Below are positions 33,763 to 43,193 of a DNA stretch of 64,000 nucleotides, in pieces. The DNA is from Granulicella arctica (lineage in GTDB: Bacteria; Acidobacteriota; Terriglobia; Terriglobales; Acidobacteriaceae), in NCBI RefSeq assembly GCF_013410065.1, contig NZ_JACCCW010000002.1, positions 1,116,001-1,180,000 of the forward strand, read 5' to 3'. Positions within the stretch are counted from its first letter, which is position 1. Each line of letters begins with the position of its first letter. The notes beneath the pieces were generated by a model. The model ran no database searches. It was not told the origin of the DNA and saw only the letters and a program-made list of their open reading frames with translations. Both the position numbers and the translations under genes were made by a program.

Positions 33763-36700
33763 CTATCCAAGATTCAGCTCCACGAAGATCTCCGTGCCGC
33801 TCCCTACCTCACTCCGCATCTCCAGCCGCGCATGAATCTTCGCTGCCCGCTCCCGCATTCCGCGCAACCCAAAGTGCCCCGCAGGACCAGCCGCCGACGT
33901 ATCGAACCCGCGCCCATCATCCCGCACCACCAGCCGAACCCCCTTCAGATCGTAGGTCAGCGTCACCTCCACCAACGAGCATCCCGAGTGCCGCACCGCA
34001 TTCGTCACCGCCTCCTGCGTAATCCGCAACAGCTCATCCTCCACAGGCCGCGCAATCGCCCGATAGCTCCCCATCACCGTCAGACGTCCCGTCGCACTCG
34101 ACGTCCCCGTCAGCATCTTCAACGACCGCCCCACCCGCACCGGCAGCTCCTCCGCCTCTTCCGATCGCAGATCCCAGATCGAACTCCGCGCATCCGCCAG
34201 ACTCTGCCGCACCAGCACCCGCGTCTCATCCAACTGCGCCCGCGCCGCCTCCACCGAGCTCCCCATTAGCCGCGTCACCACCTCCAGCTGCAACGAGATA
34301 CTCACAATCCCCTGCGCCAGCGTGTCATGGATCTCCCTCGCAATCCGGCTCCGCTCCTCCATCACCCCTGCATACAGCGCCTCCACCCGCCGCACCCGCC
34401 ACGCATAAATCAGGTAAGCGATCCCCGCCACCACCAACACCAGCACCCCATAGAACCACCACGTCTGCCAGAAGTGAGGCCGCACCCGCAGCCGCAGCAC
34501 CGCATCCTGCTCACTCCAAACCCCATCGTTATTCGCCGCCTCCACATGAAACACATATCGCCCCGGCTGCAGGTTCGAGTAGAACGCCGACCGATGCTCC
34601 CCCGCATCCACCCACTCCCGATCGAACCCCTCTAGCTTGTACCGATACCGCACCTTCTGCGGAGCCACAAAGCTCATCCCCGCATACTGAAACTCCACCC
34701 TCTGCCGCCCCGGTCCCAGCGTCAGCTCACCCGTCCGCAACGCATCATGAGCGACATCGTTCACCAGCACCGTCTCCATCGCCACCAGCGGAGCCACCCC
34801 GTTCTCATCCAGATGCTCCGGGTCCACCACGCTCACCCCGCGCAGCGTCGCAAACCACAGCGTCCCATCCCGCATCCGCATCGCCGCCGGATGCCCTCCG
34901 CTCGAGCACTCCCGCACCCGCATTCCATCCGTCGTATCGTAAGCAGCCAGCGCAACACTCCCGCCACCCCGAGCAATCACCCGCTCCAGCTCACTCTCCG
35001 CTACCCGAAACACCCCACCCCGCGATCCGATCCACAGCCGCCTCTCCCCATCCTCCAGCACACTCGAGATCGCCTCCGGCAAATTTGTAGCAGGCACAGG
35101 CACAATCACCCCGTTCCCTTTGTGAACGTCCATCCGGCTCAGCCCGCCCCCATTGCTCCCCAGCCACAACGTCCCATCCGCATCCTCATAGATCGCCGTC
35201 ACCACATTCTTCGCTACTCCATCTCGCACTTTGAAGTTCGTAAACCGCCCCTCATGCAACCGCGTCAGACCACCGGAGGTCCCAATCCACAGATCCCCAT
35301 CCCGCGCCTGCACCATCACCCCAATAAAATCGCTCCCCAGCCCATCCATCGACGTATACGTCGTCATCCCGTTCCCACTAATCCGCGTCAGCCCATGCCG
35401 AGTCCCCACCCACACATCGCCCTTCGCATCCACCAGCAGCGACCGGATGAAGTCGTCCGCCAGCCCATCCGCCGTCGTCAACACCTTCACCGTCCGACCC
35501 CGCACCCGATTCAACCCCGTCGGCGTCCCCACCCACAAATCTCCATTGTCACTAGCCAGCGACAAGATCACATTGCTCGACAGTCCCTCTCTCACCGTCA
35601 TCGCAGCAAACCCCTCCGCTGTCCGCCGATTCAGCCCAGCCCCATCCGTCCCCACCCACACCGATCCCGACACATCCTCCAACACCGACCGGACAACATT
35701 CCCCGACAACCCCTCCGCCGTCGTATACGTCGTGAACTTCTGCTCATGCAGCACCGTCAGTCCATCCGACTCCGTCCCCAGCCAAACATTCCCCTCCCGA
35801 TCCTCAAGCAGCGACAGCAGCGAACTCCCCGCCAGCCCATCCCCTGCCTGAAACACCTCCAGCCTTCCCCCCACCACCCTCGCCACCCCACTCGCCGTCC
35901 CCACCCACACCGCTCCCGCCCTATCCGCAAACAACGTCTGCACCGCCACCGAAGGCAACGCCACCGCCGGCCGAAACACCCCAAACCGCTCCCCGCTCCC
36001 CTTCACAAGCCCCCCCGAAGTCCCCAACCACACACTCCCATCCGCCGCCCGCACCATCGCATTCACCGCAACCCGCCCCACAACCCCATCCATCACAACC
36101 GGCGCGAGCACTCCTCGCCGCTCCATCTGCAACCCCTCCCCCGTCCCCACCAGCAAAGCGCCGTCGCTCCCCACCGACTCCACGAGAATCTCTGCCCCGC
36201 CCACCGTCTTCAGCGTCTCCACCCACCCCAACGACCCTCCATCAAGCCGCACCGCCTCCGCCCCATCCGCCACCCACACCGACCCATCCACCGCCTCCGC
36301 AAACTTGCCCTCCCCGCTAACACTCAACCCCTTCGTCGCCGCAACCACCTCGCATCGCACCCCACGCACCACGCAAAGCCCACCACCCGTCGCCACCCAC
36401 ACCCGCCTGCGACGATCCTCATGCACAAACCACACCGCCGCATCAGGCAACCCATCCGCCAATCCCAACGCCAGAAACCGGTTCTCCCCATACACCGCCA
36501 GCCCACCGGCCGTCACCACCCACAGCCGCCCCTCCCTATCCACCGTCAGCCCCTGCACCGAGTTACTCCGCAGCTCCGGAGCATTCTCCGTCGTATAAAC
36601 CTTGAACGCACTCCCATCGAACCGCACCAGCCCATCATCCGTGCCCAGCCACACATACCCATCCCGGCCCTGCACCACCGCATGAACCGTGTTCTGCGGC

Positions 36701-36831
36701 AGCCCATTGTCCGTCCCCCACACCTGCCGCCCATACTGGTTCAGCGAACGCGACGGGTCCAGCCCGAACCCGCAACGGCCCAGCGCCAGCACCATCATCC
36801 CCAACACCACACCGCGCAGACAAAAGCTCAT
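33763..36831 (-). CDS. Sensor histidine kinase with two-component beta-propeller (Reg_prop) sensor
   Basis: A 1022-residue membrane kinase. A signal/anchor helix starts at ATG 36831, then about 14 Reg_prop repeats of the form GLPQNTVHAVVQGRDGYVWL form two periplasmic seven-blade propellers up to about residue 690. A Y_Y_Y domain (RYRYKLEGFDREWVDAGEHR) follows, then one transmembrane helix (WFYGVLVLVVAGIAYLIYAW), the HisKA_3 domain with phospho-His835 (REIHDTLAQGI) and the HATPase domain (TNAVRHSGCSLVEV, VRDDGRGFD, GLRGMRERA). This class senses glycans in Bacteroidetes, and ligands in Acidobacteria are not established. It heads a three-gene operon. Confidence 0.93.
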   Translation of the reverse strand: MSFCLRGVVLGMMVLALGRCGFGLDPSRSLNQYGRQVWGTDNGLPQNTVHAVVQGRDGYVWLGTDDGLVRFDGSAFKVYTTENAPELRSNSVQGLTVDREGRLWVVTAGGLAVYGENRFLALGLADGLPDAAVWFVHEDRRRRVWVATGGGLCVVRGVRCEVVAATKGLSVSGEGKFAEAVDGSVWVADGAEAVRLDGGSLGWVETLKTVGGAEILVESVGSDGALLVGTGEGLQMERRGVLAPVVMDGVVGRVAVNAMVRAADGSVWLGTSGGLVKGSGERFGVFRPAVALPSVAVQTLFADRAGAVWVGTASGVARVVGGRLEVFQAGDGLAGSSLLSLLEDREGNVWLGTESDGLTVLHEQKFTTYTTAEGLSGNVVRSVLEDVSGSVWVGTDGAGLNRRTAEGFAAMTVREGLSSNVILSLASDNGDLWVGTPTGLNRVRGRTVKVLTTADGLADDFIRSLLVDAKGDVWVGTRHGLTRISGNGMTTYTSMDGLGSDFIGVMVQARDGDLWIGTSGGLTRLHEGRFTNFKVRDGVAKNVVTAIYEDADGTLWLGSNGGGLSRMDVHKGNGVIVPVPATNLPEAISSVLEDGERRLWIGSRGGVFRVAESELERVIARGGGSVALAAYDTTDGMRVRECSSGGHPAAMRMRDGTLWFATLRGVSVVDPEHLDENGVAPLVAMETVLVNDVAHDALRTGELTLGPGRQRVEFQYAGMSFVAPQKVRYRYKLEGFDREWVDAGEHRSAFYSNLQPGRYVFHVEAANNDGVWSEQDAVLRLRVRPHFWQTWWFYGVLVLVVAGIAYLIYAWRVRRVEALYAGVMEERSRIAREIHDTLAQGIVSISLQLEVVTRLMGSSVEAARAQLDETRVLVRQSLADARSSIWDLRSEEAEELPVRVGRSLKMLTGTSSATGRLTVMGSYRAIARPVEDELLRITQEAVTNAVRHSGCSLVEVTLTYDLKGVRLVVRDDGRGFDTSAAGPAGHFGLRGMRERAAKIHARLEMRSEVGSGTEIFVELNLG

Positions 36832-36935
36832 CGCTGCCAAGTCTAGAGCAAATCCCGCAAAACTCCTCGCATTGGGAAGACACGGCCTAAACCTTGACGG
36901 GGAAAGAACTTCGGAAGACGCTGAAAACCCCTCTT

Positions 36936-37013
36936 TGGAAGGGCACGGCTTCAGCCGTGCCGTAAGAGCCTGTTGAGTAACGCGGCTTTAGCCGCTGAGG
37001 GAATTCTCCCCCA
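36936..37013. repeat. Two-hairpin palindromic element, copy 2
   Basis: GGCACGGCT-TC-AGCCGTGCC (36942-36961), a 20-base spacer, GCGGCT-TT-AGCCGC (36982-36995), then TGAGGGAATTCTCCC. Same layout as at 26841-26921. It lies between the kinase start and the rplS promoter, inside a region without genes. Confidence 0.8.
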
Positions 37014-37058
37014 CCACAACCCAACAGCAGAGCCTTCCCAGGTTCCCCCACAAAAACA

Positions 37059-37087
37059 CTGACCAAAGCGAAGAAATTGTGTAAACT
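37059..37087 (+). promoter_or_regulatory. Predicted own promoter of rplS
   Basis: CTGACC (37059-37064), a 17-base spacer and TAAACT (37082-37087) lie 34 bases before rplS. A separate promoter is needed because rplS is detached from the rimM-trmD operon. Confidence 0.45.
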
Positions 37088-37120
37088 AAAGACTCGAGTT
37101 TTCGACAGGAAAGTAGTGCC

Positions 37121-37480
37121 ATGTCCATACATCCGATCATGCAGAAGCTGGCCGCCAAGTTCGAGCGGACCGATCTCCCCCATTTCGCTCCAGGCGACAC
37201 CGTCCGCGTTCAGGTCAAAATCAAGGAAGGCGAAAAAGAGCGCCTCCAGGCATTTGAGGGAATGGTCATCGCCTCTCGCAAGGGACCCCAGGGAACCTTC
37301 ACCGTTCGCAAGATGAGCTTCGGCCAGGGCGTCGAGCGCATCTTCCCCTACAACTCCAAGGTCGTCGACACCGTCGTCAAGGTTCGCTCCTACGAGGTTC
37401 GTCGCTCCAAGCTCTTCTACCTCCGCGGTCTTCGTGGCAAGGCAGCTCGTCTCACTGAAGTTGCCCGCTCCACCAAGTAA
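37121..37480 (+). CDS. rplS: 50S ribosomal protein L19
   Basis: A 119-residue ribosomal protein at the 30S-50S interface. Diagnostic segments are [60 protein letters not shown] and [20 protein letters not shown]. Normal length. It usually follows trmD directly, but here it stands alone with its own predicted promoter and a strong terminator. Confidence 0.97.
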   Translation: MSIHPIMQKLAAKFERTDLPHFAPGDTVRVQVKIKEGEKERLQAFEGMVIASRKGPQGTFTVRKMSFGQGVERIFPYNSKVVDTVVKVRSYEVRRSKLFYLRGLRGKAARLTEVARSTK

Positions 37481-37500
37481 CCCGCATCGAGCCTCAAACA

Positions 37501-37528
37501 AAAGCCACGACCCAGGTCGTGGCTTTTT
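37501..37528 (+). terminator. Intrinsic terminator of rplS
   Basis: AAAGCCACGACC and GGTCGTGGCTTT form a near-perfect stem around a very small loop, followed by TTTTT. It starts 20 bases after the rplS stop codon. Confidence 0.92.
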
Positions 37529-37804
37529 GCTGCTCCCCAAAACCTGTCAAGCCCCAACCGTCACGAAACCCGCTCCAATCCAGCAGATTCGCGTGACACA
37601 TTACCCCCATCCAATCCCGTACAATTAATTCAGAGCTCTTTGGGAAGGGCATGGCTGAAGCCGTGCCGCAAACTGCTGCAAGATTACTCATTCATACATA
37701 GCAAAGTGATATCGAGCCATATATAAGCTCATATCTAAGTCCTTTGTTTTCCATATTTTGATATCTAAGATATACCCACCCCCAAGGCCGTTTTAAGCTT
37801 CGTT
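37529..37804. repeat. Intergenic region with half-copy of the palindromic element
   Basis: TTTGGGAAGGGCATGGCTGA then AGCCGTGCC (37640-37667) is one hairpin of the family seen at 26841 and 36936; its second hairpin is missing. The remaining ~130 bases are AT-rich (repeats of ATATCTAAG type near 37730-37775) and contain no gene that I can see. Confidence 0.5.
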
Positions 37805-38536
37805 TTACCCCTCCAAGCCTTCAAACAGATCCACCGACAACCTCGCTGGCTGCGGCTCTGCCGTAGCCACTAACGAATAAAACTCTTCACCACCATAAAC
37901 TTCAAAGATTTCCCTCGTCCGTTCCATCAAGGGTGCCTGCGAAGTATGCGCCCGAAACGCTTCAGCCTTGCGCTCCTTCACACTCTTGATATCTAGCGTC
38001 ACCGTCCAAGGCATCGGCAGCGGAGCCTGTCTCTCCGGAAGGAAGAAGTTCGTACTTACATAGAACAGCCGCTTCGGCTGAAACACCGTCGCCAACTCCG
38101 GATACCGCTTCTCTCGCCCCGCCCAGTGAAACGCCGCCGTAGTCACGCTCGACACCATCATGTGGTCGGCATGCGTATTCAACCCGCCATCGCTGCCAAA
38201 CGTAATCACCACATCCGGCTTGAACCGCCGCATCCGTTCCACCAGCCGTCCCGCTGTCCTCGAAAAGTCGGCGAACTCCAGCCGCCCATCCTGATAATCC
38301 AGCAACTCATGATGCTTCACTCCAAGCACCTCGCACGACGCGACAAACTCCTCCCGCCGCATCTGCCCCAGCTCCGCACCCGACGCAGCATCCCCACGAT
38401 ACGACCCAGCCTGACCATCCGTCAGGCAAACCACATATGTCTCCACCCCACGGTCCGCCGCCAGAGCCAGCGCCCCACCAAACGCAAAGCACTCATCATC
38501 TGGATGAGCAATCACACACATCATCTTCAAATTCAA
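37805..38536 (-). CDS. PIG-L family N-deacetylase
   Basis: A 243-residue zinc-dependent deacetylase of the PIG-L/LmbE family. The zinc site is AHPDDECFAFGGALALA near residue 10 and the later His pair is in NTHADHMMVSS near 120. Relatives remove acetyl from GlcNAc in GlcNAc-inositol, GlcNAc-malate (bacillithiol) or similar glycosides. No bshA or bshC is nearby, so substrate is undecided. It overlaps the rnhB stop by four bases in an ATGA arrangement, so the two genes form a unit. The product is cytoplasmic. Confidence 0.88.
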   Translation of the reverse strand: MNLKMMCVIAHPDDECFAFGGALALAADRGVETYVVCLTDGQAGSYRGDAASGAELGQMRREEFVASCEVLGVKHHELLDYQDGRLEFADFSRTAGRLVERMRRFKPDVVITFGSDGGLNTHADHMMVSSVTTAAFHWAGREKRYPELATVFQPKRLFYVSTNFFLPERQAPLPMPWTVTLDIKSVKERKAEAFRAHTSQAPLMERTREIFEVYGGEEFYSLVATAEPQPARLSVDLFEGLEG

Positions 38537-39261
38537 TTGTTTACCTCCATAATCTCAAGTTTTTTCTGAATCATAGACCCAATTGGCGAAAAGCTCTTCC
38601 GATGCAACACACAAGGCCCATGTTCCACCAAAGCCCGCTTATGAGCTGGAGTTCCATATCCCTTATGCGAAGCCAAGCCGTACTGCGGATGGACCACATC
38701 CAGCTCCCGCATCAGAGCATCCCGATAAACCTTTGCCACCACCGAAGCCGCCGCAATCGACAGACTCAGCGCATCCCCATAGACCAGCCGCGTCTGCTCG
38801 CAGCCATGGTCGATCCGCATCGCATCGATCAGCAGATGATCCGGCTCCATCGTCAACCCACGCACAGCCAGCAGCATCGCCAACCGCGTCGCCTGGTAGA
38901 TATTCACCCGATCGATCGTCTCCGCATCCACCTCAGCCACGCTCACAGCGAGCGCCATCTCTCGAACCTGAAGATCCAGCCGTTCACGATCCGCCTGGCT
39001 CATCTGCTTCGAGTCCTTCAGCCCAGACTCAGCCAACGACTCCAAACTCTCCGGCAAAATCACCGCCGCAGCCACAACCGGCCCAAACAAAGCCCCACGT
39101 CCAACCTCATCCACACCCGCAATCCGACTAAACCCACGCAGCCGCAGCGCCTGTTCCGACGCGTCGCTACAGACAAGCTGTTTCAGCATCCGCTGCTTCA
39201 GCGTCGCAGCCGACACCGTTCCGGCCTTCCTGCTCTTCGTCTCGCGCCCCGCAGCCTTCAT
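38533..39261 (-). CDS. rnhB: Ribonuclease HII
   Basis: A 242-residue enzyme that cuts RNA in RNA-DNA hybrids and at misincorporated ribonucleotides. The catalytic DEDD pattern begins in IAGVDEVGRGALFGPVVAAA (D and E), and continues near AGLKDSKQMS and the family segment RIDHGCEQTRLVYGDALSLS. SIAAASVVAKVYRDALMREL is another hallmark, and the C-terminal half carries YGLASHKGYGT. The N-terminal ~45 residues are a Lys/Arg-rich extension. In many genomes rnhB follows rplS on the same strand. Here it is on the opposite strand, with the PIG-L gene behind it. Confidence 0.95.
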   Translation of the reverse strand: MKAAGRETKSRKAGTVSAATLKQRMLKQLVCSDASEQALRLRGFSRIAGVDEVGRGALFGPVVAAAVILPESLESLAESGLKDSKQMSQADRERLDLQVREMALAVSVAEVDAETIDRVNIYQATRLAMLLAVRGLTMEPDHLLIDAMRIDHGCEQTRLVYGDALSLSIAAASVVAKVYRDALMRELDVVHPQYGLASHKGYGTPAHKRALVEHGPCVLHRKSFSPIGSMIQKKLEIMEVNN

Positions 39262-39285
39262 ACCCTGAGCACAAGTCTAGCTCAC

Positions 39286-41349
39286 TCAGCGAAGCTGAAA
39301 CTCCGGCGATCCCATCACCAGCGCCGTCAGCAGGTTCAGTGTATCGTTCGGATTCGCGCCAACTGCCTGCTCCGTCAGTTGCTTATGGATCAGCTCATTC
39401 GTCTGCGTCGAAACCTCACCACCAATCAGCGATCCTTCCAACACTCGCAACGCAACGTCCGCGCCTCCAGCAGGCATCACCGACGGAGTCTCCTTCGTCT
39501 CCGATGCCTCCGTAAATCGCGCTCGTTGCGATACGACTTCACTCTGCACCGGTTGCGACAGCAGTCCCAACGCCAAAACACGCGCCGAGTCGAACTTCTG
39601 ATTGTAGAACTTGTTGTTCGTCAACTGATACGCAAAGTTGAGCCGGTCAACCAGCGCTCCTGTGTTCATCCACTGATCCGCCGTAATGTAGTAACCAGTC
39701 GGCGGTAGCGCATAGTACAGCGGCATTCCCATACTCTTGATCGTGTTCACCAACGCCGCAGGATTGCTCGGATCGGTCGCCGTCGTGCGGAACGCCGAAG
39801 CCAGAAACTCCATCGGCGTCTTCACCTTGTTGCGGAAGTACTTCTTCGAATTGAACTCGGACGACTGCACCATCGTCCGCAACACCGCTTTGATGTCGCC
39901 CTCCGAAGCCAGATACGATTTCGCCATCTGATCCACCAGCGCCGGCGGCGGCACATCCGCCACAAACCGCTGTGCCAGCAGGAGGCTGATGAAGTGTGCC
40001 GTCTGCGGACGAGCCGCAAGCGAGGTCAGCGCGGCAATTCCCTGCTTCATCCCATCCTGCGGCGCTGTCGCAGGAACCGTCTCGCCAAACCACTGCTTTG
40101 CACCCGGCTCATGTCGCCTCGGATCGAACAGGAACGGTCCGCCCTGGTTCGCACGATCCACGCCCCAACCAGTCAGGATCGCCGACAGATGCGTCACATC
40201 CGCCTGCGTGTAGCCGCCGTTCACACCCACCGTGTGCAGCTCCATCACCTCACGGCCATAGTTCTCGTTGAGGCCCTTGTTACCCTTCTTAGAGTTCGGA
40301 TTCGCCGGATTCACTCCGTTCGCAATCGAGTCAGGCCCAATCGACAGATAGTTGTCGAGATACACCATCATCGCGGGGCTCGTCGCCGTCGCCAGCAGCA
40401 GGTCGCGGAACTTGCCCAGCGCATTCCTGCGAATCACATCCCGTTCATACGGCGTTGTGTACCACTGGTCCGAATCCTTGCCGATGTAGATGTTGAAGTG
40501 ATTGAACCAGAAGTCCGTCATCACCTCCTGCAACTGACGCTCGCTCAGAATCGCCCGCACCATCTTCGCCTGCGAAAGCTCCTGCGCTGCCTGAGGAGCA
40601 GAGTTGACATTCGACGCCATCCCTTGGAAGATCTCGCGCTCATGCGGCGTAAACTCCGTCAGCAGCAGGTTCCTCTGATCTCCCGCAACATACGTCGTAA
40701 AGGCGATTCGATCCGACACCGGCATCTTCACCAGCGCCGCCATGCGCTGATTCTTCGGCAGCGCGAACAGCTCCCCCGAGATTCGCGCCGCAATCGCCTG
40801 ACCATCCGCCTTCTGCTTGGCCTTCTCCGCGTCCGTAGGCTCTGGTGGAGGCGTGCCGCTCGCCGTTAGCTTCTTGCTCACCTGCTGCTCGTTGTCCTTG
40901 TAGATCTGCACCTCGTACATCGCCGCCAGCAGCGGATCAGACGGATAAGGCCGTTTTCCCTGCGCCACCTGCTCGATGAAGCCGCGATCCGGAAAGATCG
41001 TCAAAATCTGCTCGGCCGACATATTCAGCGTAGGAAAATCGCCCAGCCGTCTGCCCAAAGCATCGTCCGGAATCGACTGCGGGTTCAACTGCTGCTCGAA
41101 CCACTTCTCCGGTCCCATCGCCTCCACCCGCTCGATATCGCCCGGCCTCGGCCCGAAGGTAAACCGGTTCAACATCTGCACCGCCCGTTCGCGCTCGGAC
41201 AACGGCGTCAGCGGCGCAGTCTTCGTAGGAACAGGCAGCTTCGGCTTGGACACCGAGCGCGCCTTCGGCTTCGTAACCGGCGGAACATCCTGGGCATGTA
41301 GTGGAAGCGCAAGCGCAGCAAAGATAAGAACGGCAGGGACAGCGCGCAT
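39286..41349 (-). CDS. DUF1800 family secreted protein
   Basis: A 687-residue exported protein starting at ATG 41349 (MRAVPAVLIFAALALPLHAQ) behind GAGG with six bases of spacing. After a Lys/Pro-rich linker, DUF1800 begins with LNRFTFGPRPGDIERVEAMG. Further characteristic parts are MTDFWFNHFNIYIGKD, PAMMVYLDNYLSIGPDSIAN, NENYGREVMELHTVGVNGGY then TQADV, and RNKVKTPMEFLASAFR. Function is unknown for the family. A DUF1501 gene usually lies beside it and is missing here. A ~50-residue insertion (EPTDAEKAKQKADGQAIAAR region) is charged and helical. Confidence 0.88.
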   Translation of the reverse strand: MRAVPAVLIFAALALPLHAQDVPPVTKPKARSVSKPKLPVPTKTAPLTPLSERERAVQMLNRFTFGPRPGDIERVEAMGPEKWFEQQLNPQSIPDDALGRRLGDFPTLNMSAEQILTIFPDRGFIEQVAQGKRPYPSDPLLAAMYEVQIYKDNEQQVSKKLTASGTPPPEPTDAEKAKQKADGQAIAARISGELFALPKNQRMAALVKMPVSDRIAFTTYVAGDQRNLLLTEFTPHEREIFQGMASNVNSAPQAAQELSQAKMVRAILSERQLQEVMTDFWFNHFNIYIGKDSDQWYTTPYERDVIRRNALGKFRDLLLATATSPAMMVYLDNYLSIGPDSIANGVNPANPNSKKGNKGLNENYGREVMELHTVGVNGGYTQADVTHLSAILTGWGVDRANQGGPFLFDPRRHEPGAKQWFGETVPATAPQDGMKQGIAALTSLAARPQTAHFISLLLAQRFVADVPPPALVDQMAKSYLASEGDIKAVLRTMVQSSEFNSKKYFRNKVKTPMEFLASAFRTTATDPSNPAALVNTIKSMGMPLYYALPPTGYYITADQWMNTGALVDRLNFAYQLTNNKFYNQKFDSARVLALGLLSQPVQSEVVSQRARFTEASETKETPSVMPAGGADVALRVLEGSLIGGEVSTQTNELIHKQLTEQAVGANPNDTLNLLTALVMGSPEFQLR

Positions 41350-41414
41350 GATAGACCTCACTACACTGAGAACCGCTTTCCCCAACGGAAGTTGCGTCGC
41401 CGGAGAGCCTCAGT

Positions 41415-42128
41415 CTACGTCCTGCTCGCCGAAACCGGCATCCGCGCCGCCGTCTTACTCGATCTCCGCCGCTTCCAAGCCGTGTACGCGAGCCGCGCCA
41501 GCAACAGCAGCATCAGCACCGCCGTATCCTTCCACGGGGTTCTCACACCAGCCTTTACCAGCCACCAGAAATGAACAACCCCCAGAAACGCCGCGACATA
41601 CACCAATCGATGCAGCCTCTGCCAGTTCTTCCCGCCCATCGCCCGCAGCACAAACTGTGGCGACGTCACCGCAAGCGCCAGCAGGATCACCCACGCTGCA
41701 AATCCTACCTGAATGAACCGCCGCTGTAGAATGTCGTCCCACATCGTCGGCCACACCAGTTTGAACTGCGTCACTATCTCCCCAAGATGCCCTGCCTTTA
41801 CCCCCGCAATCGCCGTCGGAACGTCATACCCCGAGAACAGAAAGACATACGTCGCCAGATGCAGCGTCGCATAGAAGAACGCATACAACCCCAGCATCCT
41901 GCGAAATCGGATCAGGTTCGACAGCTTCGCATGCAGCCTCCGCACCGGCGTCACCGCCAGCGAGATCAGCAGCAGATAGATCGTCCAGTCTCCAGTAAAG
42001 TGCGTAATCGTGTTGACCGGATCGGCGCCAAGGTTGTCCTGCTTGAAGCGATAAAGCAGCAGCGCCAGCGGCACCAGGCAAAGCAGGTGTACAACAGCTT
42101 TCACATAGGGGATCAGGCGATTAGGCAT
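41415..42128 (-). CDS. msrQ: Haem-binding membrane subunit MsrQ of methionine sulfoxide reductase
   Basis: A 237-residue inner-membrane b-type cytochrome with six predicted helices, containing TGDWTIYLLLISLAVTPVRR, RRMLGLYAFFYATLHLATYV and NWQRLHRLVYVAAFLGVVHF with the haem His residues. It passes electrons from the quinone pool to MsrP for repair of oxidised methionine in periplasmic proteins. It lies 24 bases behind msrP on the same strand. The C-terminal tail is rich in Arg/Ser/Lys. Confidence 0.94.
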   Translation of the reverse strand: MPNRLIPYVKAVVHLLCLVPLALLLYRFKQDNLGADPVNTITHFTGDWTIYLLLISLAVTPVRRLHAKLSNLIRFRRMLGLYAFFYATLHLATYVFLFSGYDVPTAIAGVKAGHLGEIVTQFKLVWPTMWDDILQRRFIQVGFAAWVILLALAVTSPQFVLRAMGGKNWQRLHRLVYVAAFLGVVHFWWLVKAGVRTPWKDTAVLMLLLLARLAYTAWKRRRSSKTAARMPVSASRT

Positions 42129-42152
42129 ACAATTTCAGTGTAACCCTCTAAC

Positions 42153-43118
42153 TTAGTAGAACTTCTTCAGGTCCATACCGTTGTACATGCTCGCCACCTG
42201 ATCGCCGTAGCCGTTGAACATCAATGTCGGAACCGTCTTCGGGAACACACTCGAGTCGATACGCCGCTCATGCCCCTGCGACCATCGCGGATGGTCCACG
42301 TTCGGGTTCACATTTGAATAAAATCCATATTCCTGCGAGCTGATTTCGTTCCATGTCGTCTGCGGCTGCTTGTCGGTAAAGTGGAACCGGACAATCGACT
42401 TGCCGTTCTTGAAACCATACTTCCACGGCGTCACGATCCGCACCGGCGCACCATTCTGGTTCGGCAACACATTGCCATAGCACCCAAAGGTCAGCAGCGT
42501 CAGCGGATTCATCGCCTCGTCCATGCGTAGCCCTTCGCGATATGGCCAGTCGTATCCACCTGGCAGATCCGGCATCTGCTTCTTGTCCACCAGCGAGAAG
42601 AACTGCACATACTTCGCGCTCGGCAGCGGCTGGCAGAAGTTGATGAACTCCGACAGCGAGTACCCATCCCACGGAATCACCATCGACCACGCCTCCACGC
42701 AGCGATGCCGATACACGCGCGATTCGATGGGGCGATACTTCATCAGGTCATCGATGTTTACCGTCTGCGGCTTCTTCACCATCCCGGTCACCTGCACCGT
42801 CCACGGACGCGTATGCAGTGTATGCGCGTTCCGTCCTGGGTCCGACTTATCCGTGCCGTACTCGTAGAAGTTGTTGTAATGCGTCGCCTTGGCAAACGGT
42901 GTCTGCGCATCGCTCACTGTGTACTTACTAGCAACCGTCTTCAACGCCTCATCCGCCATCACGCTCGTTCCCGGACTTAGAACGGCGGAGATCCGGCTAG
43001 CAGCAATCGCTCCCACACCCAGCGAAGCTGCGCCAACAACAAATTTACGACGGTCAAAGAAAGCTTCCTTCGGAGTGATCTCGGAGGAGTGAATATCGGT
43101 AGCTTTGCGTATGAGCAT
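42153..43118 (-). CDS. msrP: Periplasmic methionine sulfoxide reductase catalytic subunit MsrP
   Basis: A 321-residue molybdopterin enzyme of the sulfite oxidase fold. The twin-arginine motif DRRKFVVGAAS directs Tat export. The Mo-ligand Cys is in RVYRHRCVEAWSMVIPWDGY. LTFGCYGNVLPNQNGAPVRI, TPWKYGFKNGKSIVRFHFTD and the end NGYGDQVASMYNG are family hallmarks. With MsrQ it reduces methionine sulfoxide in periplasmic proteins and is often induced by chlorine stress. No regulator is adjacent. Confidence 0.95.
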   Translation of the reverse strand: MLIRKATDIHSSEITPKEAFFDRRKFVVGAASLGVGAIAASRISAVLSPGTSVMADEALKTVASKYTVSDAQTPFAKATHYNNFYEYGTDKSDPGRNAHTLHTRPWTVQVTGMVKKPQTVNIDDLMKYRPIESRVYRHRCVEAWSMVIPWDGYSLSEFINFCQPLPSAKYVQFFSLVDKKQMPDLPGGYDWPYREGLRMDEAMNPLTLLTFGCYGNVLPNQNGAPVRIVTPWKYGFKNGKSIVRFHFTDKQPQTTWNEISSQEYGFYSNVNPNVDHPRWSQGHERRIDSSVFPKTVPTLMFNGYGDQVASMYNGMDLKKFY

Positions 43119-43193
43119 GAATTCCTTCCCGCGCTGTAACTCCTCGTTAGAGTCGCCTATCTGTTAAACGTTACAGAGGTTCCGATGGATGGG

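Noticed and set aside
33103..34269. 388-codon plus-strand frame opposite the response regulator and kinase
   Set aside because: Composition is extremely Arg/His/Pro-rich and it mirrors the complementary kinase codons. The minus-strand genes have clear domains.
34747..36846. 699-codon plus-strand frame opposite the propeller domain
   Set aside because: Its His/Arg/Pro content comes from the complementary strand of repeated propeller codons. No domain or start signal is seen.
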